A stretch of 64,000 nucleotides of DNA from Proteus vulgaris (GTDB lineage Bacteria; Pseudomonadota; Gammaproteobacteria; Enterobacterales; Enterobacteriaceae), in assembly GCF_023100685.1 (NCBI RefSeq), contig NZ_CP090064.1, forward strand, positions 1-64,000, given 5' to 3'. Positions 1 through 13,336 of this stretch are shown here, piece after piece. The notes under the pieces are model-generated. The model worked only from the letters and a program-made list of their open reading frames with translations. It was not told where the DNA came from and did no database searches. The translations under genes were made by a program, and so were the position numbers. Position 1 is the stretch's first letter. Every line of letters starts with the position of its first letter.

Positions 1-1401
1 GTGTCACTTTCGCTTTGGCAGCATTGTCTTGCCCGATTGCAGGATGAGTTACCTGCCACTGAATTTAGTATGTGGATACGTCCCTTGCAGGCAGAATTAA
101 GCGATAATACGCTGGCGCTGTATGCACCTAATCGTTTTGTTTTAGATTGGGTAAGAGAAAAATACATTAATAATATCAACGCATTATTAGTGGATTTTTG
201 TGGCTCTGAAGTCCCTTCTTTGCGTTTTGAAGTGGGTAATAAACCTGCATCGACACGTACACCGGAAAGTGTTCCTAAAACTGTCGTACATCCGACAGTA
301 AATACGGCACCTACGTATAGTCAGTCCGTTCGCCCTAGCTGGGATAATCAACCCGCGTCTCAACTGCCTGAGCTGAATTATCGCTCTAACGTTAACCCAA
401 AACATAAGTTTGATAACTTTGTTGAAGGTAAGTCTAACCAGTTAGCGAGAGCTGCAGCAAGACAAGTTGCTGATAATCCTGGTGGTGCTTATAACCCACT
501 CTTTTTATATGGTGGAACAGGGCTAGGTAAAACGCACTTGTTACACGCAGTGGGTAACAGCATTATGGAACGTAAAGCGAATGCAAAAGTCGTTTATATG
601 CATTCTGAACGTTTCGTACAAGATATGGTAAAAGCGTTACAAAATAATGCGATAGAAGACTTTAAACGCTATTACCGTTCTGTGGATGCACTATTAATTG
701 ATGATATTCAATTTTTTGCCAATAAAGAGCGTTCACAAGAAGAATTTTTTCATACCTTTAATGCATTGTTAGAGGGTAATCAGCAAATTATTTTAACCTC
801 AGACCGTTATCCTAAAGAGATTAATGGTGTTGAAGATAGATTAAAATCACGCTTTGGTTGGGGATTAACGGTGGCGATTGAACCACCAGAACTTGAAACC
901 CGAGTAGCGATTTTGATGAAAAAAGCGGATGAAAATCAAATTCAGTTACCTGACGAAGTGGCCTTTTTTATTGCTAAAAGACTTCGTTCTAACGTCCGTG
1001 AGCTTGAAGGTGCATTAAACCGAGTGATTGCTAACGCGAATTTTACAGGTCGTGCGATTACTATCGACTTTGTACGTGAAGCATTACGTGATTTACTCGC
1101 TCTACAAGAAAAATTAGTCACTATCGATAATATTCAAAAAACAGTTGCTGAATATTATAAAATTAAAGTGGCCGATTTACTGTCGAAGCGGAGATCCCGA
1201 TCGGTTGCCCGTCCGAGGCAAATGGCAATGGCGCTGGCAAAGGAACTCACAAACCACAGCTTGCCTGAAATCGGGGATGCCTTTGGTGGTCGTGATCATA
1301 CAACTGTTCTTCATGCTTGTCGTAAAATAGAGCAATTGCGTGAAGAAAGTCACGATATCAAAGAAGATTTTTCTAACTTAATCAGAACATTATCATCCTA
1401 G
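1..1401 (+). CDS. dnaA: Chromosomal replication initiator DnaA
   Basis: ATP-dependent initiator that binds DnaA boxes at oriC, melts the origin and helps load DnaB. The 466-aa product has the family's four-part layout: an N-terminal interaction domain (about 1-85), a variable linker, an AAA+ ATPase core with Walker A GGTGLGKT at 171-178 and Walker B LLIDD at 231-235, and a C-terminal HTH with the DnaA signature GGRDHTT at 429-435. The start is GTG at the first base of the window, so its ribosome binding site and promoter are not visible. dnaN follows after 4 bp, the usual dnaA-dnaN-recF-gyrB operon. Length and sequence agree closely with E. coli DnaA. Confidence 0.98.
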   Translation: MSLSLWQHCLARLQDELPATEFSMWIRPLQAELSDNTLALYAPNRFVLDWVREKYINNINALLVDFCGSEVPSLRFEVGNKPASTRTPESVPKTVVHPTVNTAPTYSQSVRPSWDNQPASQLPELNYRSNVNPKHKFDNFVEGKSNQLARAAARQVADNPGGAYNPLFLYGGTGLGKTHLLHAVGNSIMERKANAKVVYMHSERFVQDMVKALQNNAIEDFKRYYRSVDALLIDDIQFFANKERSQEEFFHTFNALLEGNQQIILTSDRYPKEINGVEDRLKSRFGWGLTVAIEPPELETRVAILMKKADENQIQLPDEVAFFIAKRLRSNVRELEGALNRVIANANFTGRAITIDFVREALRDLLALQEKLVTIDNIQKTVAEYYKIKVADLLSKRRSRSVARPRQMAMALAKELTNHSLPEIGDAFGGRDHTTVLHACRKIEQLREESHDIKEDFSNLIRTLSS

Positions 1402-1405
1402 CGCT

Positions 1406-2509
1406 ATGAAATTTATCATTGAACGTGAACAGCTTCTTAAGCCGCTACAACAAGTGAGTGGCCCTTTGGGTGGTCGTCCTACCTTACCTATTTTAGGTAA
1501 CTTATTGCTTAAGGTGACTGAAAACACCTTATCACTAACAGGAACTGACCTTGAAATGGAGATGGTGGCGAGAGTTAACCTCAGCCAATCTCATGAAATT
1601 GGCGCCACAACTGTTCCTGCGCGTAAGTTTTTTGATATTTGGCGTGGGTTACCTGAAGGCGCAGAAATTAGTGTTGAGCTTGATGGTGATCGCCTTTTAG
1701 TGCGCTCAGGTCGTAGCCGTTTTTCATTATCAACCTTACCAGCATCTGATTTTCCTAACTTAGATGATTGGCAAAGTGATGTTGAATTTACCTTGCCTCA
1801 AGCAACATTAAAACGCCTCATTGAATCCACTCAGTTTTCAATGGCACATCAAGATGTGCGTTATTACCTCAATGGTATGTTGTTTGAAACTGAAAATACA
1901 GAATTACGCACAGTTGCAACAGATGGGCACCGTTTAGCCGTATGTTCGATGGATATCGGGCAATCTTTACCGGGTCACTCGGTTATTGTTCCTCGTAAAG
2001 GTGTTATTGAATTAATGCGTCTACTGGATGGTGGTGGTGAAAGTTCACTACAACTGCAAATCGGTAGTAATAATATACGGGCACATGTCGGTGATTTTAT
2101 TTTTACCTCGAAGTTGGTTGATGGTCGTTTCCCTGACTATCGTCGTGTATTACCGAAAAACCCAAATAAAACAGTGACTGCGGGTTGTGATATTCTTAAA
2201 CAGGCATTTTCTCGTGCTGCAATTTTATCCAATGAAAAATTCCGTGGTGTGCGTATAAACCTCACCAACGGTCAATTGAAAATTACAGCAAATAACCCTG
2301 AGCAAGAAGAAGCAGAAGAGATAGTTGATGTTCAATATCAAGGTGAAGAAATGGAAATTGGCTTTAATGTCAGTTATCTCCTTGATGTATTGAATACATT
2401 GAAATGTGAAGAAGTTAAGCTGTTACTAACTGATGCCGTTTCAAGTGTTCAAGTTGAAAATGTGGCAAGTTCTGCGGCTGCTTATGTTGTTATGCCAATG
2501 CGTTTATAA
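1406..2509 (+). CDS. dnaN: DNA polymerase III beta sliding clamp
   Basis: Ring-shaped homodimeric processivity clamp that tethers Pol III and many repair enzymes to DNA. The 367-aa product (one residue longer than E. coli DnaN) begins MKFIIERE, ends with the family-typical VVMPMRL, and carries three similar clamp domains of about 120 residues each. It starts 4 bp after the dnaA stop, and recF follows after 11 bp, so the three genes are probably cotranscribed. No anomalies were seen. Confidence 0.98.
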   Translation: MKFIIEREQLLKPLQQVSGPLGGRPTLPILGNLLLKVTENTLSLTGTDLEMEMVARVNLSQSHEIGATTVPARKFFDIWRGLPEGAEISVELDGDRLLVRSGRSRFSLSTLPASDFPNLDDWQSDVEFTLPQATLKRLIESTQFSMAHQDVRYYLNGMLFETENTELRTVATDGHRLAVCSMDIGQSLPGHSVIVPRKGVIELMRLLDGGGESSLQLQIGSNNIRAHVGDFIFTSKLVDGRFPDYRRVLPKNPNKTVTAGCDILKQAFSRAAILSNEKFRGVRINLTNGQLKITANNPEQEEAEEIVDVQYQGEEMEIGFNVSYLLDVLNTLKCEEVKLLLTDAVSSVQVENVASSAAAYVVMPMRL

Positions 2510-2520
2510 TAGTCACTAAC

Positions 2521-6044
<3,524 letters not shown>

Positions 6045-6070
6045 TTACGTGTGATTTCATCACGAAAAAT

Positions 6071-6104
6071 AAAAACCAGCTAATTTAATTAGCTGGTTTT
6101 TTTT
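6071..6104 (+). terminator. Rho-independent terminator after gyrB
   Basis: An AT-rich hairpin with arms CCAGCTAA (6076-6083) and TTAGCTGG (6089-6096) is followed by eight T residues. It lies 27 bp after the gyrB stop. A-runs on its left side may also let it end the converging asd transcript. Confidence 0.9.
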
Positions 6105-6133
6105 ATATTTATAGACGATATTTTATCGAAAGA

Positions 6134-7240
6134 TTAACGCAGAATATTCAGCATACGGCGTAAAGGCTCTGCGGCACCCCATAACAATTGGTCACCGACA
6201 GTAAAGGCTGAAATAAATTCAGGGCCCATATTCAGTTTACGAATACGGCCTACAGGTGTGCTCAATGTACCTGTAACTGCGGCAGGTGTTAACTCTCTAA
6301 TAGTCAATTCACGATCATTAGGAATGACTTTTACCCAGTCGTTATGGCTGGCAAGTAATTGTTCAATTTCAGCAACAGGTAAATCTTTTTTCAGTTTTAG
6401 AGTAAATGCTTGGCTATGGCAGCGTAATGCGCCAATACGAACACAAAGACCATCAACAGGGATAATATTTGAACCTGTGTTTAAAATCTTATTGGTTTCA
6501 GCTTGTCCTTTCCACTCTTCACGGCTCTGGCCGTTTTCTAATTGTTTATCAATCCAAGGGATCAAGCTACCTGCTAGAGGAACACCAAATTGTTCAGTAG
6601 GCATCGCACCACTGCGTGTAAAGTTAGTGACTTTGCGTTCAATATCTAAGATTGCTGATGCTGGGTTTTCAAGCTCTTTTACTACTTGATTATGTAGAGA
6701 ACCCATTTGTGACAGTAGCTCTCTCATATGACGAGCGCCAGCCCCAGAAGCTGCTTGATAGGTGGAGACACTTGCCCATTCCACTAAGTTGTTCGTAAAT
6801 AAACCCCCTAATGACATCAGCATTAAACTGACCGTACAGTTACCACCAACAAAAGCTTTGATGCCTTTGTTTAAGCTGTCTTGAATATGTTGACCGTTGA
6901 CAGGATCGAGAATAATCACAGCATCATCATTCATACGTAATGCAGATGCGGCATCAATCCAGTAACCTTGCCAACCTGCTTGGCGCAGTTTTGGATAGAT
7001 TTCATTGGTATAGTCACCACCTTGGCAACTAATAATAATATCGAGTGATGCTAGCGTATCAATATCATAAGCATCTTGCAGAGTGCTACGGTGATTACCA
7101 TAAGCAGGTGCTGCTTCACCTAATTGAGATGTGGTGAAGAAAACAGGGTTTATCCCATCAAAATCACGTTCTTCAACCATTCTTTGCATTAAAACGGAGC
7201 CGACCATACCACGCCAGCCCACAAAACCAACATTTTTCAT
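6134..7240 (-). CDS. asd: Aspartate-semialdehyde dehydrogenase
   Basis: NADP-dependent enzyme that reduces aspartyl phosphate to aspartate semialdehyde, the branch point to diaminopimelate/lysine, threonine and methionine. The start was set at ATG 7240 ([11 protein letters not shown]), 15 codons inside the longest frame; this gives 368 aa against 367 in E. coli. The Rossmann motif is at the N-terminus, catalytic Cys135 lies in GGNCTVS, and RCHSQAF carries the catalytic His. It converges on gyrB; in E. coli asd lies elsewhere, so the neighbourhood is lineage-specific. Confidence 0.97.
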   Translation of the reverse strand: MKNVGFVGWRGMVGSVLMQRMVEERDFDGINPVFFTTSQLGEAAPAYGNHRSTLQDAYDIDTLASLDIIISCQGGDYTNEIYPKLRQAGWQGYWIDAASALRMNDDAVIILDPVNGQHIQDSLNKGIKAFVGGNCTVSLMLMSLGGLFTNNLVEWASVSTYQAASGAGARHMRELLSQMGSLHNQVVKELENPASAILDIERKVTNFTRSGAMPTEQFGVPLAGSLIPWIDKQLENGQSREEWKGQAETNKILNTGSNIIPVDGLCVRIGALRCHSQAFTLKLKKDLPVAEIEQLLASHNDWVKVIPNDRELTIRELTPAAVTGTLSTPVGRIRKLNMGPEFISAFTVGDQLLWGAAEPLRRMLNILR

Positions 7241-7713
7241 TGTAATTACCCTGTCTTTGTCTGTAGGAATAGTGAGAGACCTCACACTAACCTGACAAAA
7301 TATAGAGATAGGTGCAAGTGAATTTATTGATTATTTACCAAAGAATTAGAAGTGTTTCTTATAGTCTTCGTAGAGTTAACAAAAGAAAGCCACAGAACGA
7401 ACAAATATCAATGAGTTGTTAAAAAAGAAAATAGGTTCGCCATAAAAATGTAAGAATATTCTGTTATATCTTATTTTGTTTTTTTGGATAAACAAAAATA
7501 TATTCTTGTTTAAGAAAATAGAGTAAAAATAGAAAAATGTAAAATAGTGTAATATATAAGAAAAACGTATTTACTTAGAGGTCACTCCAAGCTTTATACT
7601 AAATGCTACTGTTTAATAGATGATGTATTTTCATAAATAAAAAATAATGATGAAGGTTCTTCATTTTATTTGAATTTTATTTTACCGCTTATTAAGTGGT
7701 GTTAGGAGGCGAA
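7241..7713. other. AT-rich divergent intergenic region
   Basis: This 473-bp spacer between asd (minus) and the methyltransferase gene (plus) must hold both promoters. It is very rich in A and T with many TATAAT-like strings, so no single promoter can be named with confidence. No convincing small ORF or RNA hairpin was found except the dyad at 7684-7700. Confidence 0.5.
7684..7700. promoter_or_regulatory. 17-bp dyad next to the methyltransferase RBS
   Basis: ACCGCTTA-T-TAAGTGGT is an inverted repeat with one G:T-compatible mismatch. It ends 3 bp before the AGGAGG ribosome binding site (7704-7709). It could be an operator, or an mRNA hairpin affecting translation. Function is inference only. 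Confidence 0.35.
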
Positions 7714-8283
7714 ATGGATATATCAACAGTCATTCCATTATCTACGTACTACTCGTATTTAAAACGGTTTGTGATTTCACCAACCACGATGGGTACTATC
7801 GCGCCTTCATCTCGTTGGTTATGTTATGAAATGCTGGATAAACTCAATTGGCAACAGGACATTCAAGTTGCTGAATTAGGTGCTGGCACAGGGGTTATTA
7901 CCCAACAAATTTTAAAAAGAATGTCGGTGAGTTCCTCATTAGATGTTTTTGAAATAGAACCTAGTTTTGCAACAGAATTAGATAAAATCGATGATAATCG
8001 ATTAAAGGTTTACACTGCATCTGCGGAGAAATTAGACAGTCATTATAATATGATTATTTCAGGATTACCTTTTTTATCTATACCAAAGAAAACAGGCTTA
8101 AGAATTTTAAAACGAGTGCATAAAGAGTTATTAAAAACACAAGGTTGTTTTGTGTTATTTCAATATACTACTCGATATGAAAAAACGTTATCTCGTTATT
8201 TTCATTTAGAAAAGAAATTAGTCTTGCTTAATGTTCCTCCTGCTTGGGTTTATTATTGCACGCCTAAAAATAATATAGGGTAA
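7714..8283 (+). CDS. PmtA-like phospholipid N-methyltransferase family protein
   Basis: Predicted S-adenosylmethionine-dependent methyltransferase of 189 aa. ATG 7714 was chosen because a perfect AGGAGG lies 4 bp upstream; a GTG 18 bp earlier lacks one. SAM-binding motif I is VAELGAGTG at 52-60, with the acidic motif II FEIEP after it. Two further features recall the COG3963 phospholipid N-methyltransferase family: an N-terminal ISPTTMGTIAPSSR stretch and a C-terminal PPAWVY. In that family the enzymes methylate phosphatidylethanolamine, but the substrate here is not proved by sequence. It converges with the MocR gene and has its own AT-rich promoter region. Confidence 0.7.
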   Translation: MDISTVIPLSTYYSYLKRFVISPTTMGTIAPSSRWLCYEMLDKLNWQQDIQVAELGAGTGVITQQILKRMSVSSSLDVFEIEPSFATELDKIDDNRLKVYTASAEKLDSHYNMIISGLPFLSIPKKTGLRILKRVHKELLKTQGCFVLFQYTTRYEKTLSRYFHLEKKLVLLNVPPAWVYYCTPKNNIG

Positions 8284-8338
8284 ATGCAAGGCTTGCTCGC
8301 TTTTTATATTGCAAATAACAAATAAGAATAGATGTTAT

Positions 8339-9826
8339 TTATTTAGATAAAGTTTGAGCAAGCAAGATAATACTCTTTTCAATTTCATTTGGATTATGAG
8401 CAGCATATCCTAATAAAACACCTTTCTTTGGATATGTTTGAATACAGTAACGCGCCAAAGGCTGTATGGCTAATCCTATTTCTCGCGCTTTTTTAACGAC
8501 ATATTCTTCTGTATAACCTGATTTTAGCCAGCAGACAATATGGATGCCCGAATCCGTGGGCTCAACATGAAAAACATGAGATAAATGTGTTTTTATAGCA
8601 TTAGTTAACACTTGATAACGTTCATAGCAGGTTTTTCTTATTCTTCTTACATGGCGGGCGTAATGCCCTTGAGACATAAATAGCGCTAATGTTGCTTGTT
8701 CTAGAAAACCTGAATGTGAATCGGTGTAGTATTTAGCGACTTTAAAGGCTTCGATTAAGGCTTGAGGTACGACTAAAAAACCTAAACGAAATCCGGGATA
8801 CATCATTTTTGAAAATGTTCCAGCATAGACAACTCGCTGATATTTATCTAACCCTTGTAGGGATTGGATAGGTTTAGTGTGATAGCGAAACTCACTGTTA
8901 TAGTCATCTTCAAAGATCCATACATTATTGGATGATGCCCACTCTAACAACGCAATACGGCGTGAAAGTGAGAGCGTATTACCCAAAGGGAATTGATGAG
9001 AAGGTGTGGTAAAAACAAGTTTTGCTTCAGGGCACTGCGCTATTCCTTGAGAAATATCCATTCCATCAATATCTGAACTTATTGGATGTGGTTTTATACC
9101 ATAAGAAGTGAAGATACCCCGAGCACTGTCATAACCAGGATCATCTAGCCAAACGGTATCTCCCTCTTGTAATAGTACTCTAGTGGTGAGATTTATCGCT
9201 TGCTGCGTACCATTTACAATAATGATTTGCTCAGGCTGACAAGTGAGCCCTCGAGTTGATTGAACATATTGGCATATCATCTCTTTTAAAGGAGTGTAGC
9301 CTGTTGGCGAATTAAATGTTGCGAGTGCTTTTTTTGATTGTCGCCAAACCCGCCCTAATAATCTTCCCCAAAGTTCATGAGGAAAAAGATCCACACAGCC
9401 AACGCCAACATGAAATATAGGACTGCTATTGATATTGGGTTGTGACTGTTGCCAAAAAGCGTGTGCTTTTTGCATATTGGGGTTTAGTGTTTCTAATGGG
9501 TTTTTGATGTGTGATGAAGAAATAGAGTGGATGGTTTTGGCCCACTTATCCGAAATAATGGCATCTGGGATTGTGTTTGCAACAAAAGTTCCTGCACCAC
9601 GACGAGTAAATAAATAACCTTCATCAATTAAACGTTCAAAGCCTGCAATAACAGAGTTACGAGAAATCGACATCATTTCGGCTAATGTGCGACTTGATGG
9701 TAGACGGCTACCTGATGTTAAGCGCCCATCTAAAATCGCCTTTCTAATCGCGTGATAAACCTGAGAACCAATGGGTCCTTCTTCTAAAACAAGATTAGGG
9801 AAATACGCAGTTTTTTTCTGTTTCAT
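8339..9826 (-). CDS. MocR/PdxR-type regulator: GntR HTH fused to aminotransferase fold
   Basis: Transcription factor of the MocR family: a GntR winged helix (about 10-85, with LPSSRTLAEMMSISRNSV and the wing RRGAGTFVA) joined to a class-I aminotransferase-like domain that normally binds pyridoxal phosphate. The PLP lysine motif SKMMYPGFRLG is intact. The start was placed at ATG 9826 (MKQKKTAYF, 495 aa) with AGGA upstream; the longer frame begins with a hydrophobic, non-family extension. It is divergent from a GNAT gene 127 bp away, the usual arrangement for a MocR regulator and its target. The pdxST genes, controlled by PdxR in other bacteria, are not nearby, so the ligand and target remain inferred. 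Confidence 0.85.
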   Translation of the reverse strand: MKQKKTAYFPNLVLEEGPIGSQVYHAIRKAILDGRLTSGSRLPSSRTLAEMMSISRNSVIAGFERLIDEGYLFTRRGAGTFVANTIPDAIISDKWAKTIHSISSSHIKNPLETLNPNMQKAHAFWQQSQPNINSSPIFHVGVGCVDLFPHELWGRLLGRVWRQSKKALATFNSPTGYTPLKEMICQYVQSTRGLTCQPEQIIIVNGTQQAINLTTRVLLQEGDTVWLDDPGYDSARGIFTSYGIKPHPISSDIDGMDISQGIAQCPEAKLVFTTPSHQFPLGNTLSLSRRIALLEWASSNNVWIFEDDYNSEFRYHTKPIQSLQGLDKYQRVVYAGTFSKMMYPGFRLGFLVVPQALIEAFKVAKYYTDSHSGFLEQATLALFMSQGHYARHVRRIRKTCYERYQVLTNAIKTHLSHVFHVEPTDSGIHIVCWLKSGYTEEYVVKKAREIGLAIQPLARYCIQTYPKKGVLLGYAAHNPNEIEKSIILLAQTLSK

Positions 9827-9953
9827 AAAGTGGATCCTATAAAAACACAAAAAGTGTACCTTATTGAGAACCAAAATTAAACGTACCATGACCACGATTA
9901 AAGGCAGGTGATACTTTTTTATAGCATTGATGAAAGTAGAAGGAAGTGAAGAG
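9827..9953. promoter_or_regulatory. Divergent control region with repeated GGTAC boxes
   Basis: Between the MocR and GNAT genes the minus strand carries two direct GGTAC repeats, GGTACACTTTTT (9849-9860) and GGTACGTTTAAT (9876-9887), 27 bp apart. A related plus-strand copy, GGTGATACTTTTTT, lies at 9907-9920. Spaced direct repeats fit what is known of dimeric MocR operators; assignment to this regulator is inference. Confidence 0.45.
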
Positions 9954-10412
9954 ATGAGCACAACACCAATAACTGTTTCAATCCAGTTTGTTGAGCAAGA
10001 GCATTATGCTCAATGGTTGCCACATTGGTTAAGTTATCAAGCATTTTATAAAGTTGAGTTATCAGAAGAGATAACATTAAAAACATGGGCACGTTTTTTT
10101 GATGAAAAAGAACCTGTTTATTGTGCCATAGCAATGGAAGGTGAAAAGGTATTGGGTTTTGTTCATTATCTTTTTCATCGTTCAACATGGGCTGAAAGTG
10201 ATTTTTGTTATTTAGAAGATTTATTTGTTTCACCAGATACACGTGGTCGCCATGTAGGTAAGCAACTTATTGAGTTTGTTCATCAACAAGCAAAACAGCG
10301 TGATTGTGCTCGTCTATATTGGCATACACAGGAAACTAATTTACGTGGTCAGCGCTTATATAATTGGGTAGCAGAAAAACCGGGTGTGATTGAATACCGT
10401 ATGGCGCTATAA
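9954..10412 (+). CDS. GNAT family N-acetyltransferase
   Basis: Predicted acetyl-CoA-dependent N-acetyltransferase of 152 aa. ATG 9954 was preferred because AGGAAGTGAAGAG precedes it; the upstream TTG/ATG pair at 9927-9932 lacks an RBS. The GNAT core is visible: the beta-4 strand DFCYLEDLFVSPDTR, the pyrophosphate loop RGRHVGKQL and the late motif LYWHTQETNLRGQRLYNW. The substrate is unknown. It is divergent from the MocR regulator, its likely controller, and ends 30 bp before a hairpin terminator. Confidence 0.85.
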   Translation: MSTTPITVSIQFVEQEHYAQWLPHWLSYQAFYKVELSEEITLKTWARFFDEKEPVYCAIAMEGEKVLGFVHYLFHRSTWAESDFCYLEDLFVSPDTRGRHVGKQLIEFVHQQAKQRDCARLYWHTQETNLRGQRLYNWVAEKPGVIEYRMAL

Positions 10413-10441
10413 AAGAATGTTAGATAGGACAGGCCGGGTAT

Positions 10442-10472
10442 AAAAGAGATGGCGATATTTACCATCTCTTTT
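10442..10472. terminator. Bidirectional terminator between GNAT and Sel1 genes
   Basis: An 11-bp perfect stem, AAAAGAGATGG (10442-10452) and CCATCTCTTTT (10462-10472), has a 9-nt loop. T runs on either strand come from the stem ends, so it suits the two converging genes. Confidence 0.75.
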
Positions 10473-10502
10473 CTGAGTTAGGGTTATTTATTTGATTTTG
10501 GG

Positions 10503-11240
10503 TTAATTAAACTCTTGTTGGCAATAAAACTCATTGCCAACTTTTTTTGCTTCTTCACAAGCCTGTTTCATTAATTCATCTGCTTTTTGCTTGTTAGGCT
10601 CAATAATATGATATTGGCCAGAGAACATAAAAGAAGCCATTGCTTGAGCGAATCCTTCAAAAGTCATTTCATTAGCTTTTGCAAACCATATATTCGCTTT
10701 TTCTGTATCTACAGGCACATTGCCAACCCCACTATAAAGAACACCTAACCAAATCGGAGCGTAAACAAGCTCTGGTTGATGAATCGCTGCGACTTCTTCT
10801 AATAATACAATCGCTTTTTTGTGATCTGTTTCTCCAGATAATGGCGCAATAAGAGCTGTTGCTAAACTTATTTTTCCTCTTATGCTTCCTTTATTTACTG
10901 CGAGAGTAGCTAATTTTTTTGCTTCGATATAATTATTTTTAAAATAAGGGTCGGCATTAAATAAGTAAATATCAGCAAGCAGTGCGTAGGCATCGGCATA
11001 ATCATTTTTTATTGCTTCATTTGCCCACAATTGTGCATTAAGAAGGTTTTTTTCTACACCGGCTCCCATCGAATACATTTCAGCTAATTGATATTGAGCT
11101 TGTGCATTATGGTTTAGTGCTTCTTTGCGAGTATCTTCAAATTTTCTTTTATCTTGCTCTTCAAAATTAGCATGTAAAGAAAACGAGCAAACAAGAGTAA
11201 GTAGGCTGATAAGAGTCGAAATATATTTAATAAATGTCAT
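10503..11240 (-). CDS. Exported Sel1-repeat (tetratricopeptide-like) protein
   Basis: Secreted or periplasmic repeat protein of 245 aa. ATG 11240 gives a clear signal peptide (MTFIKYISTLISLLTLVCSFSLHA); the longest frame adds 27 residues with no family support. After the signal come Sel1-like helical repeats of about 36 residues, for example AQYQLAEMYSMGAGVEKNLLNAQ and WLGVLYSGVGNVPVDTEKA. Such repeats mediate protein-protein contacts; no catalytic motif is seen. The only upstream RBS is weak. It is divergent from murQ across about 100 bp. A function in the envelope is a guess. Confidence 0.75.
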   Translation of the reverse strand: MTFIKYISTLISLLTLVCSFSLHANFEEQDKRKFEDTRKEALNHNAQAQYQLAEMYSMGAGVEKNLLNAQLWANEAIKNDYADAYALLADIYLFNADPYFKNNYIEAKKLATLAVNKGSIRGKISLATALIAPLSGETDHKKAIVLLEEVAAIHQPELVYAPIWLGVLYSGVGNVPVDTEKANIWFAKANEMTFEGFAQAMASFMFSGQYHIIEPNKQKADELMKQACEEAKKVGNEFYCQQEFN

Positions 11241-11345
11241 GTAGAGTACCGTTTGTAATGATTTTGAAAATCTTACCAATAATAATGGTATAAAAGCAGT
11301 TAATTTCTTCGACTTAATCATATGAATAATATTGGGAGAGCCAAA

Positions 11346-12245
11346 ATGGCTATTGATCTTAGCAATCTAGTGACTGAAAGTAGGAATCATGACAGTGAGA
11401 ATATCGATACGCTTTCAACGTTGGATATGCTAAGTGTCATTAATAATGAAGATAAAAAAGTACCATTAGCCGTCGAAAAAACGTTACCTGAGATTGTTCA
11501 ATTAGTTGATAAAGTTGCGACCGCTTTTTCTCAAGGTGGTCGTCTTATTTATTGTGGCGCTGGTACGTCGGGGCGATTAGGGATTTTAGATGCCAGTGAA
11601 TGCCCGCCAACCTACGGTACTCCTCATGAAATGGTGATTGGATTAATTGCGGGTGGACACAAGGCTATTTTACAAGCTGTCGAGAATGCAGAAGACAATA
11701 TTCAATTAGGCGAACAAGATTTACGCCAGCTTAATTTTAACGAGAAAGATGTTTTAGTGGGTATTGCTGCAAGTGGTAGAACACCTTATGTGATGGGCGC
11801 TTTACAGTATGCAAAATCACTCGGGGCGATAACGGGAGCGATTAGTTGTAATCCTGAAAGCCCGATTGCCAAACTTGCTGATATTGCTATTACACCAGTT
11901 GTGGGTGCTGAAGTGATAACCGGATCATCACGTATGAAAGCGGGTACAGCACAAAAACTTATCTTAAATATGATAACCACAGGTGCGATGATAAAGATTG
12001 GCAAGGTATTTAGTAATTTAATGGTGGATGTTGAAGCGACCAATGCCAAATTGGTTGAACGCCAAATTCGTATTGTGATGCAAGCAACCGAGTGTGAAAG
12101 AACTATCGCTGAAGAAGCGTTATCACAATGTCATCGTCATTGTAAAACGGCAATTTTAATGATCCTAGCAAATGTAGATGCACCGCAAGCCACACAGATA
12201 CTTAATCAAAACAAAGGATTTATTAGAAAGGCATTGGGTGAGTGA
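11346..12245 (+). CDS. murQ: N-acetylmuramic acid 6-phosphate etherase
   Basis: Cleaves the lactyl ether of MurNAc-6-phosphate to give GlcNAc-6-phosphate and D-lactate during peptidoglycan recycling. ATG 11346 ([11 protein letters not shown]) follows GGGAGAG and gives 299 aa, against 298 in E. coli; an earlier ATG at 11322 adds eight unconserved residues. The SIS fold shows the sugar-phosphate loop GAGTSGRLG at 71-79, the catalytic Glu in [10 protein letters not shown], and [14 protein letters not shown]. The usual partner permease murP is not adjacent, so MurNAc uptake must be encoded elsewhere or be absent. Confidence 0.95.
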   Translation: MAIDLSNLVTESRNHDSENIDTLSTLDMLSVINNEDKKVPLAVEKTLPEIVQLVDKVATAFSQGGRLIYCGAGTSGRLGILDASECPPTYGTPHEMVIGLIAGGHKAILQAVENAEDNIQLGEQDLRQLNFNEKDVLVGIAASGRTPYVMGALQYAKSLGAITGAISCNPESPIAKLADIAITPVVGAEVITGSSRMKAGTAQKLILNMITTGAMIKIGKVFSNLMVDVEATNAKLVERQIRIVMQATECERTIAEEALSQCHRHCKTAILMILANVDAPQATQILNQNKGFIRKALGE

Positions 12246-12287
12246 TTTTCATTTATTAAATAGAGAGTTAAATTTTATTCTTGATTA

Positions 12288-12318
12288 AAGCCAGCAAATA
12301 CAAGGTATCTACTGGCTT
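12288..12318. terminator. Possible hairpin between converging murQ and yicC
   Basis: AAGCCAG (12288-12294) pairs with CTGGCTT (12312-12318), and an inner ATAC/GTAT stem adds to it. There is no clear T tract, so termination is uncertain. Confidence 0.4.
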
Positions 12319-12347
12319 GGTGATGGGTTGTAAACAGCTAAGAAATC

Positions 12348-13211
12348 TTACTCAATGTTTTGGATCTGCTCGCGCATTTGTTCAATTAAAACTTTTAATT
12401 CAATGGCTGAATTAGTGACTTCTGTATTAATTGATTTTGAGGCTAACGTATTAGATTCACGGTTAAATTCTTGCATCATAAAATCAAGACGACGACCTAC
12501 CGCTTCCTTTTTCACAAGAATTTTGCGTGTTTCTTTAACGTGAGCTTCTAATCTATCAAGCTCTTCAGCAACATCTAAACGTTGCGCTAACATCACTAAC
12601 TCTTGCTCTAAGCGATTATTATCAATTTGAACTAGAGCTTCTTCTAATTTGCTGGTTAAGCGCTCACGTTGCCAAAGTAAGATTTCTGGCATTTGGGCTT
12701 TCACTTTCACCACTTCTGCGCTAACTGCATCTAAGCGTTGCTCGATAAGTTCCTTGAGTGATTGGCCTTCGGCTTCACGACTAGCAATAAATGCGTCAAT
12801 TGCTAAATCTAATTCAGCTAAAAGCTCAGTACCAATGGCATCTAAATCTTGCTCTTGTGCTGAGATAACACCTGGCCAACGTAAAATATCAAATGGGCTG
12901 ATAGTGCCTTCATGGCTGTGGCTTTTTACCCAGTTGGCAGAAACAATCAGTTGTTTTGCCAAATTTTCATCAAGATTAAGTTCACCTTGAAAACGAGCGT
13001 TAAGATCAAAGCGTAAATTACATTCAATTTTACCACGGGTTAAGCGATTACGTAGACGTTCACGAATAACGGGTTCTAAACTACGTAATTGCTCAGGTAA
13101 ACGAATATAAGTTTCAAGGTAACGTTGGTTTACGGAACGCAGTTCCCATGCAGCGCTACCCCAGTCTTTTTTGATGTCTCGGCGAGCAAAAGCGGTCATG
13201 CTACGGATCAT
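12348..13211 (-). CDS. yicC: YicC family endoribonuclease
   Basis: 287-aa protein highly similar to E. coli YicC, including the N-terminal MIRSMTAFARRDIK and the C-terminal EFNRESNTLASKS. YicC-family proteins have endoribonuclease activity and in E. coli have been linked to small-RNA turnover. N-terminal YicC domain (about 1-155) and C-terminal DUF1732 (about 205-287) regions are recognisable. It is divergent from rph across a 125-bp shared promoter region, as in E. coli. Confidence 0.95.
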   Translation of the reverse strand: MIRSMTAFARRDIKKDWGSAAWELRSVNQRYLETYIRLPEQLRSLEPVIRERLRNRLTRGKIECNLRFDLNARFQGELNLDENLAKQLIVSANWVKSHSHEGTISPFDILRWPGVISAQEQDLDAIGTELLAELDLAIDAFIASREAEGQSLKELIEQRLDAVSAEVVKVKAQMPEILLWQRERLTSKLEEALVQIDNNRLEQELVMLAQRLDVAEELDRLEAHVKETRKILVKKEAVGRRLDFMMQEFNRESNTLASKSINTEVTNSAIELKVLIEQMREQIQNIE

Positions 13212-13270
13212 AATAGGGTCTCAATAGTGTAAAAGATGATACGATTATAACCCTAGGCATCGATACAGGA

Positions 13271-13299
13271 TAGGCATAAGCCATTTTAGGTCGTATAAT
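13271..13299 (+). promoter_or_regulatory. Likely sigma-70 promoter of rph-pyrE
   Basis: TAGGCA (13271-13276), a 17-bp spacer and a perfect TATAAT (13294-13299) lie about 40 bp before the rph ATG. Confidence 0.6.
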
Positions 13300-13336
13300 G
13301 CGCCCCCAATATGTCAGAGAAAGCGGAGATAACACC

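Noticed and set aside
187..405. Minus-strand open frame inside dnaA
   Set aside because: It lies antisense to a well-conserved gene, with no RBS and no recognisable domain; a coding shadow.
6258..6689. 143-codon plus-strand frame inside asd
   Set aside because: It is antisense to the conserved asd frame, and its translation shows no family features.
12649..12990. 113-codon plus-strand frame within yicC
   Set aside because: Antisense shadow of yicC, Ser/Lys-rich with no motifs.
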